Assembly (NCBI GenBank): GCA_945888375.1
Contig: CAMCZZ010000017.1
Span: 1-64,000, forward strand
Direction of reading: 5' to 3'
From: Akkermansia muciniphila
Lineage (GTDB): Bacteria; Verrucomicrobiota; Verrucomicrobiia; Opitutales; Opitutaceae
DNA length: 64,000 nt
The notes beneath the pieces are model-generated. The model saw only the letters and a list, made by a program, of their open reading frames with translations, searched no databases and was not told the origin of the DNA. Below are positions 52,834-61,323 of this stretch, one piece after another. A program made the position numbers and the translations under genes. The stretch's first letter is position 1; every line of letters starts with the position of its first letter.

Positions 52834-53664
52834 TCATTTGCCCTTCTTCCCTTCCGGTAACCGGGGTGTCCGTTCATCGGCGGTGAGCAGTTTCATCTGC
52901 TGGATGGCAATTTGATTGAGGCGGGTGAGGCGTTCGGGTTGGGGCAGGGCTTGGCCGATAAACAGGGCGTTGAGGTTTTCCAGATTGGAGAGGCACACGA
53001 GCTGGGCGCCGGTGGCCTGGTCGCGGATGTTGCCCTTTTCGCCGGGGTTTTGGCTGCGCCACTGGGCGGCGGTCTGGCCGAAGAGGGCCATGTTGAGCAC
53101 ATCGGCCTCGCTGGCATAGACGAGGCTGGTCTGGGCTTTGCCCAGCTCCGGCGGGATGAGGTGGGTCTGGATGGCGTCGGTGTGGATGCGGTAGTTGATC
53201 TTGGCGAGATTGCGGCGGATGTCCCAGCCGAGGGTCTGGCGCTCGGTTTCCTTAAGCCGCTGGAATTCCTTGATGAGGTAGAGCTTGAACTCGACCGAGA
53301 TCCACGCGGCGAACTCCAGGGCGATGTCTAGGTGGGCATAGGTGCCGCCGTAGCGCCCGGCCTTGGACTGGATGCCGATAGCCCCCGTGCGCTCGATCCA
53401 CTGCTTCGGGGTGAGGGTGAAGCTGTTGAGGCCGGCCTGCATTCTAATCCCGTCGAATTCGACGGGATTAAAACCGGGGTTGTTGATCTGCTCCCAGAGG
53501 CCTAGAAATTCGAGGGTGTTGCGGTTGCGCAGCCAGTTGCGGATCAGGTCATCGCTGGCCTCCGCGTTTTTATAGCGGGCGATGTCGGTCAGGCAGACGT
53601 AATCTTGGTCGTGGACGCCGGTGAGGCGGACTTCGCGGGCGAGCACTTCGATCTTCTTAGACAT
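52834..53664 (-). CDS. KilA-N domain protein within the RM operon
   Basis: 276 residues. The N-terminal half has the KilA-N pattern: a start with KIEVLAREVRLTG, DYVCLTDIARYKN (about 22-34), LIRNWLRNRNTLEFLGLWE, then GRYGGTYAHLDIALEFAAWI and FKLYLIKEFQRLKE. KilA-N is a DNA-binding domain common in phages and mobile elements. The C-terminal half is helical and ends in a Lys-rich tail. Its ATG overlaps the hsdM end by 8 bases, and its stop is followed at once by the hsdM remnant. It may regulate or modify the RM system, or be cargo brought by recombination; the role is unknown. Confidence 0.85.
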   Translation of the reverse strand: MSKKIEVLAREVRLTGVHDQDYVCLTDIARYKNAEASDDLIRNWLRNRNTLEFLGLWEQINNPGFNPVEFDGIRMQAGLNSFTLTPKQWIERTGAIGIQSKAGRYGGTYAHLDIALEFAAWISVEFKLYLIKEFQRLKETERQTLGWDIRRNLAKINYRIHTDAIQTHLIPPELGKAQTSLVYASEADVLNMALFGQTAAQWRSQNPGEKGNIRDQATGAQLVCLSNLENLNALFIGQALPQPERLTRLNQIAIQQMKLLTADERTPRLPEGKKGK

Positions 53665-55135
53665 GGTTTTTATCGATGTTTAGGAGTTGCTTGATGTTGC
53701 CCAGCACTTCGGCGCTCTCGGCGTCCAGCGCGGCGATTTCGTCCATGATGTCCTGCGGGCTGCGGTGGGTGACTTCCTCGCCGCCGTTGGGGTTTTTCAC
53801 GGACAGATCATAGGTCGTCGGGTCGATAGCGGCGACGTCCACCGACCACGATTTGGGCGAGTCGGCCTTGGTCTTTTGCAGGGCGATGAACTCGGCGAGG
53901 TCGGCGTCGTTGAGCGGGTTGGTCTTCCCCATGTTGCGGCCGGGGTCGAGCTGGTAGAACCAGACTTTGCGCGTCTTCGTGCCTTTCTCGAAGAAGAGCA
54001 CCACGGTCTTCACACCGGCACCGATGAACGTGCCGCCGGGGCAGTCGAGCACGGTGTGGAGGTTGCATTCTTCGAGGAGTTTTTGGCGCAGGCTGACGGA
54101 GGCGTTGTCGGTGTTGGAGAGGAAGGTGTTTTTGATGACGACGCCCGCGCGGCCGCCGGCCTTGAGGATTTTGATAAAGTGCTGGAGGAAGAGGAAGGCG
54201 GTCTCGCCGGTGCGGATGGGGAAGTTTTGCTGCACCTCCTTGCGCTCCTTGCCGCCGAAGGGCGGGTTGGCGACGATGACGTGGAAGCGGTCCTTCTCCT
54301 GCACGTCGGCGAGGTTCTCGGCGAGCGTGTTGGTGTGGATGATATTCGGCGCCTCGATGCCGTGCAGGATCATGTTCATGATCGCGATGACGTAGGCCAG
54401 GGACTTCTTCTCCTTCCCGTAGAAGGTGCGCTCCTGCAGGGCGCGGTCCTGGGCGGTGGTGCGCTGGGGATGGGCGGCGCGGAGGTAGTCGAAGGCCTCG
54501 CAGAGGAAGCCGGCCGAGCCGACGGCGGGATCGCAGATGGTCTCGCCGAGGCGGGGCGCGGTGACGGCGACGATGGCGCGGATGAGCGGGCGCGGGGTGT
54601 AGTATTCGCCGCCGTTGCGACCGGCGTTGCCCATGTTTTTGATCTTGGCCTCGTAGAGATGGGAGAGCTCGTGCTTCTCGGTCTGGGAGGCGAAGCGGAG
54701 CTCGTCGATATGGTCGATGATCTCGCGCAGGTTGTAGCCGCTCTGGATGCGGTTCTTTATTTCACCGAAGATCTCGCCGATCTTGTATTCGATGGTGTTG
54801 GGGCCGGTGGCCTTGGCCTTGAAGCCGTGCAGGTAGGGGAAGAGCTTGGCGTTGACGAACTGGATGAGGTCGTCGCCGGACAGGGCGGTGTTGTGGTCGA
54901 TCTTGCCGTCGGCGCCCTTGGGCGCGGCCCACGATTCCCAGCGGTAAGGTTGATCGAGGATGGGGGTGTAGCTCTTGCCGTCGAGGGCGGCCTCGGTGGC
55001 CTTGTCGTGTTCGAGGGCGTCGAGGTATTTGAGGAAGAGGAGCCAGGAGGTCTGCTCGGTGTAGTCGAGTTCGCTAGTGCAGCCGGCGTCCTTCCAGAGG
55101 ACGTCGTCGATGTTTTTGAAGGCTTGTTCGAACAT
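53657..55135 (-). CDS. hsdM: Type I restriction-modification methyltransferase subunit
   Basis: 492 residues from the start at 55135 (MFEQAFKNIDDVLWKDAGCT). N-terminal helical HsdM domain (about 1-150), then the N6-adenine methyltransferase domain. Motif I is DPAVGSAGF (202-210) and the catalytic motif IV is NPPF (290-293). EYYTPRPLIRAIVA (177-190) is characteristic of type I enzymes. The C-terminus ESAEVLGNIKQLLNIDKNHV is slightly longer than the remnant form before hsdS. It is the first gene of the operon; a promoter should lie in 55136-55214. Confidence 0.94.
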   Translation of the reverse strand: MFEQAFKNIDDVLWKDAGCTSELDYTEQTSWLLFLKYLDALEHDKATEAALDGKSYTPILDQPYRWESWAAPKGADGKIDHNTALSGDDLIQFVNAKLFPYLHGFKAKATGPNTIEYKIGEIFGEIKNRIQSGYNLREIIDHIDELRFASQTEKHELSHLYEAKIKNMGNAGRNGGEYYTPRPLIRAIVAVTAPRLGETICDPAVGSAGFLCEAFDYLRAAHPQRTTAQDRALQERTFYGKEKKSLAYVIAIMNMILHGIEAPNIIHTNTLAENLADVQEKDRFHVIVANPPFGGKERKEVQQNFPIRTGETAFLFLQHFIKILKAGGRAGVVIKNTFLSNTDNASVSLRQKLLEECNLHTVLDCPGGTFIGAGVKTVVLFFEKGTKTRKVWFYQLDPGRNMGKTNPLNDADLAEFIALQKTKADSPKSWSVDVAAIDPTTYDLSVKNPNGGEEVTHRSPQDIMDEIAALDAESAEVLGNIKQLLNIDKNHV

Positions 55136-55214
55136 GGGTGGGAAAAAGGAGACGCAATCGGGCGAGGGCTGGCGGGGTGACAAGCTACGGTGCAGGGCAA
55201 GCGCCCGCGCCGCC

Positions 55215-56498
55215 TCAGCCCCGCACCTGGCCGGTGCCGTCGATGAGGTATTTGTAGGAGCAGAGTTCGTTCAGCCCCATCGGCCCGCGCGCGTGCAGCC
55301 GGTCGGTGCTGATGCCGATCTCCGCGCCGAAACCGAATTCGAAGCCGTCGTTGAAGCGCGTGCTCGCGTTCCACGGCACCACCGCGCTGTCCACCGCCGC
55401 CTGGAAACGCCGCGCCGCCGCCTCGTCGGCCGTCACGATGACGTCGGTGTGGCCGGAGCTGTCGCGGTTGATGATCGCGACGGCAGACTCGAGGTCGGGA
55501 ACCACCTGCACCGCGATGATCAAATCGAGAAACTCGGCCCGAAAATCCGCCGCGCTCCCGGGCTCGGCCGGGATGGGCGGAGTCGCCGCCGCGAGGATCG
55601 CGCCCGCGGCTGGGTCGGTCCGCAGCACCACACCCCGGGATGCCAGTGCGGCGGCCAACCGGGGAAGGACGGCAGGGGCGAGGTCGGCGTGCACCAGCAG
55701 TTGCTCGGCCGCGTTACAGACGCCCGGCCGCTGGGTCTTGGCGTTGACCAGGATGGCTTCCGCCATGGCGGGATCGGCCGCGCGATCGACGTAGATGAAG
55801 CACACGCCGGTGTAGTGCTTGATGACGGGGATGGTGGAGTTCTCCGCCACGAAGCGGATGAGCGATTCGCCGCCGCGCGGGATGATGCAGTGGATGAGCG
55901 TATCGAGCTTGAGCAGGTGGTTAAGCGCGGCGCGGTCGGTCGTCGGGATGAGCTGGACCGCGTCCGCCGGCAGCCCGGCCTCGGCCAAGGCGCGCTGCAC
56001 GAGCGCGGCGAAGGCGGTGTTGGTATTAAAAATCTCCTTGCCGCCGCGGAGGATGCAGGCGTTGCCCGACTTCAGGCAGAGCACGGCGCAGTCGATGGTA
56101 ACGTTGGGCCGCGCCTCGTAGATGATACCGATCACGCCGATGGGCACGCGCACCCGGCGGATGTGCAGGCCATTCGGCCGCGTCCACGCCTCCAGCACCT
56201 GGCCGACCGGATCGGGAAGGTCTGCCACCTGTGCGACGGAGTCCGCCAAATGGGCGAGGCGCGACGGCGTGAGGGTGAGGCGATCGAGGCTCGCCGCTGG
56301 CAAACCGGCCGCGCGGGCCGCCTCGAGGTCGAGGAGATTGGCCGCCAGCAACTCCGCCTCGGCTGCCGGTAAAAGCCGAGCCAGCGCACGCAACGCGGCG
56401 TTTTTTTGCGCAGTCGGGGCGGTGGCGAGCACGAGCGAGGCCGCGCGGGCGCTCACGGCGATCTGGGTCACAAGGGCGGAAAGGTCGGGGGCGGACAT
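55215..56498 (-). CDS. proA: Gamma-glutamyl phosphate reductase
   Basis: 427 residues. ProA reduces gamma-glutamyl phosphate to glutamate semialdehyde with NADPH in proline synthesis. The catalytic Cys is C261 in [11 protein letters not shown]. Other family blocks are [18 protein letters not shown] (119-136), [13 protein letters not shown] and [15 protein letters not shown]. The start at 56498 ([15 protein letters not shown]) removes an unlikely upstream extension. The last residues ([15 protein letters not shown]) are also typical. No proB gene is in the window. The gene is divergent from queF. Confidence 0.96.
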   Translation of the reverse strand: MSAPDLSALVTQIAVSARAASLVLATAPTAQKNAALRALARLLPAAEAELLAANLLDLEAARAAGLPAASLDRLTLTPSRLAHLADSVAQVADLPDPVGQVLEAWTRPNGLHIRRVRVPIGVIGIIYEARPNVTIDCAVLCLKSGNACILRGGKEIFNTNTAFAALVQRALAEAGLPADAVQLIPTTDRAALNHLLKLDTLIHCIIPRGGESLIRFVAENSTIPVIKHYTGVCFIYVDRAADPAMAEAILVNAKTQRPGVCNAAEQLLVHADLAPAVLPRLAAALASRGVVLRTDPAAGAILAAATPPIPAEPGSAADFRAEFLDLIIAVQVVPDLESAVAIINRDSSGHTDVIVTADEAAARRFQAAVDSAVVPWNASTRFNDGFEFGFGAEIGISTDRLHARGPMGLNELCSYKYLIDGTGQVRG

Positions 56499-56593
56499 GG
56501 GTCGGGCGGAATCGCAATCACGCCGGACCGGCACGGATTGGCAAGCACCCCGCTGGGCTTGTCAGCGCGCCACGCCGCGTTTTGCTCCCGAAC

Positions 56594-56971
56594 ATGCCCG
56601 ACGCCAAACTGCTCGAAACCTTTCCCAATCCCGCCCCCGAGCGCGACTTCCTCATCGCCCACACGCACCACGAGTTCACCTCGGTCTGCCCGATGACCGG
56701 CCACCCGGATTTCGCGACCATCACGGTCCGCTACACTCCGGAAAAAACCTGCGTCGAGTTAAAGTCCCTCAAGATCTACTTCCACGCCTTCCGCAACGAG
56801 GGCATCTTCTTCGAGGCCGTGACCAATAAGATTTGCGACGATCTCGGGGCCGCCCTCCTGCCCCGCCGGCTCGAGATCGTCTCCGAATGGAAGGCGCGCG
56901 GCGGCTTCACCTCTGTCGTCACTGCCATCTGGACGCCCAAGGCCAAGCCCGCCCGCAAGCGCGCCCGCTGA
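56594..56971 (+). CDS. queF: NADPH-dependent 7-cyano-7-deazaguanine reductase
   Basis: 125 residues, the short unimodular QueF type. It reduces preQ0 to preQ1 in queuosine synthesis. The catalytic Cys is C32 in SVCPMTGHPD, with the Asp at 39. ELKSLKIYFHAFRNEGIFFE contains the conserved substrate and NADPH-binding residues. The start at 56594 is chosen because family members start shortly before KLLETFPNPAP. Other queuosine genes are not nearby. Confidence 0.95.
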   Translation: MPDAKLLETFPNPAPERDFLIAHTHHEFTSVCPMTGHPDFATITVRYTPEKTCVELKSLKIYFHAFRNEGIFFEAVTNKICDDLGAALLPRRLEIVSEWKARGGFTSVVTAIWTPKAKPARKRAR

Positions 56972-56986
56972 GCCGGCCCGCGCCGC

Positions 56987-57340
56987 TCAACGCGACCCCG
57001 CGCGCGGCTCTCCGATGGGGCGGCCGGCCGCGTCCACCTCGACCTCGACCGGCACTTGAATGGTGCGTCCGTCCGCGGTGGTTTCACTCCGCCACGTGCG
57101 CACCACGCGGCGGTCGTTCTCGAAGGATTTGCCCGCTTGGGCCGTAAAACCCTGCCCCACGCCGACCACCGCACCGGCGACGTTGCCCGCCACCGCGCCA
57201 GTCGCAGCGCCCACCGCAGTGCCGAGCGCGGGACCGGGCTGGCGGGAATTGACGATACGGCCGTCGTCACGACTTGCGCAGCCGGTCAGCAGCCAAGCGC
57301 CGGAGAGCACCGAGAGAATCGCCCGCGAAGAGGTTTTCAT
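56987..57340 (-). CDS. Glycine-zipper lipoprotein
   Basis: 117 residues with a lipoprotein signal: MKTSSRAILSVLSGAWLLTGC, lipobox LLTGC with Cys at about 21. A glycine-zipper segment follows (GTAVGAATGAVAGNVAGAVVG, about 40-60), then a polar tail with EVEVDAAGRPIGEP. Such small outer-membrane lipoproteins resemble the SlyB/Rick-17-kDa type. The gene is convergent with queF and shares no operon. The open frame continues upstream, but only the start at 57340 gives a lipoprotein signal. Confidence 0.75.
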   Translation of the reverse strand: MKTSSRAILSVLSGAWLLTGCASRDDGRIVNSRQPGPALGTAVGAATGAVAGNVAGAVVGVGQGFTAQAGKSFENDRRVVRTWRSETTADGRTIQVPVEVEVDAAGRPIGEPRAGSR

Positions 57341-57428
57341 AAGTAGAGAAGAAACTGGGATGTGGACCTTGGAAACCGGAAAACGTTCCCCGTGCCCGTG
57401 ATGACCGAATCGCCCGGGAAACGGCGGC

Positions 57429-58361
57429 TCATCCGCCCCAGGCCAACAACACGGCCAAAACCACCGCCGAGCCCGCCGTGCTGCCCACCACGGTTTGCGC
57501 CGCCAGCGCCTCATCGCCACCCATCGCCTCGGCCATGGTGTAAGAGGCCACCGCCGTCGGACAGGCTAGCGCCACCAAAATCAAAACGCGCTCCACGCCG
57601 ACGATGCCCAACATCCCGGCCACGCCCCAGCCCGCCAACGGCGAGAGGAGAGTCTTGCCCGCCATCGCCAACCAGGCCGAGCGGGACCACGCCCCCGTGG
57701 GCAGGCTGGTCAAAACCGCGCCGATGGTGACCAAGGCAAGCGGCACCGCCATTTTCCCGATCAAAACCACCGTTTCATCCAGCGGCGCCGGGAGGACCCA
57801 GCCGCGCGCATAGGCCGCGCCCCCGAGCACACTCGCCCAAAGGATGGGGTTGCGGAACCATTCGGCCACCACGGTCCGCCACGAGACCTGCCCCGCACCC
57901 TGCGAGCTCACCACCAGCACCACGACGGAAAGCAGGTTATAAAGGATCATCATCGGCGCCAAAAGCAGCAGCACCCGCTCCGGCTCCAGCCCCGGAAACT
58001 TCAGCAGGATAGGCAGGCCGACAAAGGCCAGATTCCCCCGGAAAAAAGCCTGCGTAAACGTGCCCCGCGCCCGCCATTCCAGCCGCAAGGCCGACGCCAC
58101 CAGCCAGCCGGCCACCGCCAGCGCCACCGTGACTCCGCCCAGCACACCGAGCAGATCCCCCTCCCACGCCGCCCACCCGCTGCCCGCCCCCGGCCCGCCC
58201 CGCATCAGGCTGGCCACGATGAGACCGGGCAAGGCTACCCAGAAACAAAGACGGTTAAGACAGGCCAGCGCGCCCGCGCCAAAGAAGCCACCCCGCTGCA
58301 AAGCCGCGCCGAGCGCCACCAAGAGAAAAATCGGCCCGAGCAGTTCATAAACCAAACGCAT
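57429..58361 (-). CDS. AEC family transporter (auxin efflux carrier-like)
   Basis: 310 residues, about ten membrane helices. The start at 58361 (MRLVYELLGPIFLLVALGAA) puts the first helix at the N-terminus; the upstream extension is a shadow. Family blocks include FRGNLAFVGLPILLKF near one third of the protein and ALACPTAVASYTMAEAMGGD near the end, with the SYxMAxxxGGD-like motif typical of bacterial AEC proteins. These carriers move organic acids such as malate or malonate; the substrate is unknown here. Confidence 0.85.
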   Translation of the reverse strand: MRLVYELLGPIFLLVALGAALQRGGFFGAGALACLNRLCFWVALPGLIVASLMRGGPGAGSGWAAWEGDLLGVLGGVTVALAVAGWLVASALRLEWRARGTFTQAFFRGNLAFVGLPILLKFPGLEPERVLLLLAPMMILYNLLSVVVLVVSSQGAGQVSWRTVVAEWFRNPILWASVLGGAAYARGWVLPAPLDETVVLIGKMAVPLALVTIGAVLTSLPTGAWSRSAWLAMAGKTLLSPLAGWGVAGMLGIVGVERVLILVALACPTAVASYTMAEAMGGDEALAAQTVVGSTAGSAVVLAVLLAWGG

Positions 58362-58493
58362 CGCGCCACCCTGTCCCGGCCGCGCGAGCAGGCGCAATCG
58401 CCACCTTGCGCAAACGTTCGCGAGCCCCCGGGCGCGCCGTCCGCAACTTTGGGCTTCTGCCCCGCCCGCCGCCCCGCCAGCGTGGGTTTTCCC

Positions 58494-58823
58494 ATGTCCA
58501 CCCTCGCCACCCGCTTCGACGGCGTCGCCGTCCTCACCAAGGCCAACGTCTACTTCGACGGCAACGTCGTGTCGCACACCGTGCTGTTCGCCGACGGCAC
58601 GAAAAAGACCCTCGGGCTCATCCGGCCCGGCTCTTACTTCTTCGGCACTGCCGCCGCCGAGCGCATGGAGATCGTCGCCGGTGCCTGCCGGGTCACGCTC
58701 AAGGATCAGTCCGCCACCCAGGCCTACGCCGCCGGCACGGCCTTTGATGTCGCCGCCAACTCCGGCTTTACCATCGAGGTAGAGTCCGGCCTCTGCGAAT
58801 ACATCTGCTCGTTCCTTCCCTGA
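58494..58823 (+). CDS. ppnP: Pyrimidine/purine nucleoside phosphorylase PpnP
   Basis: 109 residues, a small cupin (former DUF1255/YaiE). It catalyses phosphorolysis of several nucleosides to base and ribose 1-phosphate. Conserved blocks: KANVYFDGNVVSHTVLFADG, KKTLGLIRPGSYFFGT, ERMEIVAGACRVTL, YAAGTAFDVAANSGFTIEV and the end YICSFLP. The start at 58494 is the first that keeps the full cupin with a short N-terminal lead. A strong terminator follows. Confidence 0.92.
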   Translation: MSTLATRFDGVAVLTKANVYFDGNVVSHTVLFADGTKKTLGLIRPGSYFFGTAAAERMEIVAGACRVTLKDQSATQAYAAGTAFDVAANSGFTIEVESGLCEYICSFLP

Positions 58824-58844
58824 GGCGGCAGTCGCTGCCAGACC

Positions 58845-58879
58845 CGCCGCCGCCGTGCCCTCGCGCCGGCGGCGTTTTT
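58845..58879 (+). terminator. Rho-independent terminator after ppnP
   Basis: An 8-base stem CGCCGCCG / CGGCGGCG (58867-58874; the left arm can pair in register at 58845-58852 or 58848-58855), followed by TTTTTGT. It lies 22 bases after the ppnP stop codon. Confidence 0.85.
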
Positions 58880-58926
58880 GTGCAGTGTGTCCTTCCTTCG
58901 CCCGCTCACTCAATCCCTTCTCCGCC

Positions 58927-59481
58927 ATGCGCAGCGTCTTCTACATCACCCTCCTCGGCATCACCCTTTGCACCATCGCACTCGTCGTGCGCAGCGGCAT
59001 GCTGATGCGCCAGAACCCGGGTGAACCGATCAACGCAGCCATGCGGCGCGCCCTCGCCGGCGTCGCCTACCAGTGGCCCGAGGCCGACGCCGCCCGCCTC
59101 GCCCAACGCTTCCCCGGCGCCATCGAGACGCCGAACGGCGCCCGCTACCTCGTCACCCAGGCCGGGACCGGCGCCGCCACCCCGCAAAAAGGCCAGGCCG
59201 TGGCCGTCCATTACACCGCCCGTTTTCTGACCAACGACGAGAAGATCGACGCCTCCGCCGACCACAGCGGGCCCTATAATTTCGTCGTTGGCCAGCCGAA
59301 CATTCTACCCGGCTGGACTGATGCGCTGGCCGGCATGCAGGTGGGCGAAAAACGTCTCGTCGCCCTGCCCTACTGGCTCGCCTACGGCGAAAAAGGGCAG
59401 CGGGGTAAAATCCCCGGCAAAGCCGCCCTGGTCCTCGAGATCGAGTTGGTCTCGATCAACCCCGCCCCGGCCGCGTCCTGA
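58927..59481 (+). CDS. FKBP-type peptidyl-prolyl isomerase, membrane anchored
   Basis: 184 residues. One N-terminal membrane segment (MRSVFYITLLGITLCTIALV) anchors it in the inner membrane with the domain outside. The FKBP domain (about 85-180) has QAVAVHYTARFLTND, the substrate pocket segment ILPGWTDALAGMQVGEKRLV and the end AALVLEIELVSI. The middle loop YWLAYGEKGQRGKIP matches the AYG..G...IP element of FKBPs. It would help folding of exported proteins. The start at 58927 is the first that gives a clean anchor. Confidence 0.88.
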   Translation: MRSVFYITLLGITLCTIALVVRSGMLMRQNPGEPINAAMRRALAGVAYQWPEADAARLAQRFPGAIETPNGARYLVTQAGTGAATPQKGQAVAVHYTARFLTNDEKIDASADHSGPYNFVVGQPNILPGWTDALAGMQVGEKRLVALPYWLAYGEKGQRGKIPGKAALVLEIELVSINPAPAAS

Positions 59482-59514
59482 GCAAGCCAAGGGCGGGGGC
59501 GCGTCCCCCCTAGC

Positions 59515-60165
59515 TCAAACGTGGCTCAACACGTCCGCGACCGGGAAACGCACTTTGGCGGCGGTGGCGTGCTTGTCCTCCACCGAGCGATACCCGACGG
59601 AACAGGAAACCACGGTGGCAAATTCGGTGCCGGCGAGGCCCAGGATCTCGTCGTAGGCGGCAGGATCAATGCCCTCCATCGGACAGGCATCCACCCCGAG
59701 CAAAGCCGCCGCGGCCATGAACTGGCCCAGCGCGATGTAAACCTGCTTGGTCGCCCACAGGTCAATGCCGCCTGCAGCGGTGATTTTTTCCACAAAGCCC
59801 GTCATCATGCCGCGATAAGGCGCGAGCGCCTCGAGCGAGCCGCCGCGCAACTCGATTTGCCGCGCGAGAAACTTATCCACATGGGCGACATCCACCCCCT
59901 TGCGCAGCGCGAAGACGACATGATGGGCCGCATCGACGACCTGCGCCTGCCCCCACGAAACCGGCAATAACTTCGCCCGCACCACGGGATCCGTGACGAC
60001 GATGAATTTCCAGGGCTGGAGACCGAAAGAGGACGGCGAGACCACGAGGGCATGTTCGAGCGCGGCCCAGACATCGGCGGGGATTTTCCGGGCCGGATCG
60101 AATTTCTTGGTGGCATAGCGCCAGTCGAGCGCGGCGGTGAGTTGGGCGGGAGTGATAGAGGTCAT
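59515..60165 (-). CDS. Nitroreductase family NAD(P)H oxidoreductase
   Basis: 216 residues. An FMN flavoprotein of the NfsB/YdgI-like group. The N-terminus is LDWRYATKKFDPARKIPADV with the conserved RYATKKFD block; PSSFGLQPWKFIVV (about 45-60) and the later VDACPMEGIDPAAYDEILGL are also characteristic. It reduces nitro compounds, quinones or similar acceptors; the physiological substrate is unknown. The start at 60165 (MTSITPAQLTAALDWRY) is family-like. It is 26 bases downstream of the Old Yellow Enzyme gene, another flavoprotein, so both are probably co-transcribed. Confidence 0.9.
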   Translation of the reverse strand: MTSITPAQLTAALDWRYATKKFDPARKIPADVWAALEHALVVSPSSFGLQPWKFIVVTDPVVRAKLLPVSWGQAQVVDAAHHVVFALRKGVDVAHVDKFLARQIELRGGSLEALAPYRGMMTGFVEKITAAGGIDLWATKQVYIALGQFMAAAALLGVDACPMEGIDPAAYDEILGLAGTEFATVVSCSVGYRSVEDKHATAAKVRFPVADVLSHV

Positions 60166-60191
60166 AGGAAGAAAAAAATAAATGAGTCCGC

Positions 60192-61262
60192 TCAAACTCC
60201 CAGGAAAGGGTAATCGGTGTAGCCGGCGGCCGCACCCGGGAGGTAAAAGGTGTTGGTATCAGGCTGGTTTAGCGGAGCGTTGAGCAGGAAACGACGCGGC
60301 AGATCAGGATTGGCGAGGAAGGGCACGCCATAGGCGATGGCATCAGCCAGACCCTCGGCGATGGCGGTCTCGCCGGCGTCACGGGTGAAACCGCCGTTGC
60401 GCACGAGCGCACCGGTGAAGTGTTGGCGTGCGATGCGGGCCAGCTCGTATTCGGCCGCTTGATCGTAGTTCGCATGGCGGAGCTCGAGGAAGCCGAGCGC
60501 GCGTTTCTCGCTCTCGGCCGCCACGTGGGCGACCAACCCGGCGGGATCGGAGTCAACCATGTCGTTAAATCCCACGAGCGGGGAGAAACGCAGGCCGACC
60601 CGGCCGATGCCAAAAACCGAGGCCGCGGCATCCACCACTTCGAACAGCAGGCGGGCCCGGTTCGCGATCGAGCCGCCGTAGGCGTCGGCACGGTCGTTGA
60701 CGCCATCCCGCAGGAACTGGTCGAGCAGATACCCGTGGGCGCCGTGCACCTGCACGCCATCAAACCCAGCCAGCTTGGCGTTGGCAGCAGCCACGCGGAA
60801 AAGCTCCACGATGCCGGGAATTTCATCGAGACGCAACGGCCGGGGCGCCGGGTAATCGAGCTTGCCCTCCGGCGTGTGAATGGTGTCGCCCCGGATGGGT
60901 TTGTCGGAGGATGAGACGGGCTGGCCGCCCGCGTTGAGCGCGGCGTGGGTGGCGCGGCCGGGGTGCCAGATTTGCAGGTAAATGCGCCCGCCGGAGGCAT
61001 GGACGGCGTCCGTCACGCGCTTCCACCCGGCGACGTGAGCCGCGGAGTGGATGCCCGGTTGGTGCTGCCAGGCTTGCCCGTCACCGGCGACCATCGTGGC
61101 CTCGGCGATGAGAAGACCGGCAGAGGCCCGCTGGCGGTAGTATTCAGCCATTAAATCTCCGGGGACGTTCAAGGCGTCGGCGCGCACCCGGGTGAGCGGG
61201 GCGAAGAGCACGCGATTCGGGATGGAGAGGGAGCCGAGCTGCGTCGGGGAAAGAAGTTTCAT
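60192..61262 (-). CDS. Old Yellow Enzyme family NADH:flavin oxidoreductase
   Basis: 356 residues. A TIM-barrel FMN enzyme that reduces activated C=C bonds in enones or nitro compounds, of the NemA type. Seen are NRVLFAPLTRVRADALNVPG, HPGRATHAALNAGGQPVSSS, and the FMN/substrate region QVHGAHGYLLDQFLRDGVND with RADAYGGSIANRARL. The C-terminus AGYTDYPFLGV is typical. The start at 61262 (MKLLSPTQLGSLSIPNRVLF) is clear. It lies between an iron alcohol dehydrogenase (61 bases upstream) and a nitroreductase, a likely redox/electrophile stress group. Confidence 0.93.
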   Translation of the reverse strand: MKLLSPTQLGSLSIPNRVLFAPLTRVRADALNVPGDLMAEYYRQRASAGLLIAEATMVAGDGQAWQHQPGIHSAAHVAGWKRVTDAVHASGGRIYLQIWHPGRATHAALNAGGQPVSSSDKPIRGDTIHTPEGKLDYPAPRPLRLDEIPGIVELFRVAAANAKLAGFDGVQVHGAHGYLLDQFLRDGVNDRADAYGGSIANRARLLFEVVDAAASVFGIGRVGLRFSPLVGFNDMVDSDPAGLVAHVAAESEKRALGFLELRHANYDQAAEYELARIARQHFTGALVRNGGFTRDAGETAIAEGLADAIAYGVPFLANPDLPRRFLLNAPLNQPDTNTFYLPGAAAGYTDYPFLGV

Positions 61263-61323
61263 GGGAATAAGGTTCGATTGAGCCGCTTGGCCCAAGCGAT
61301 TTCACGCTAAATGGCGGATAGTT

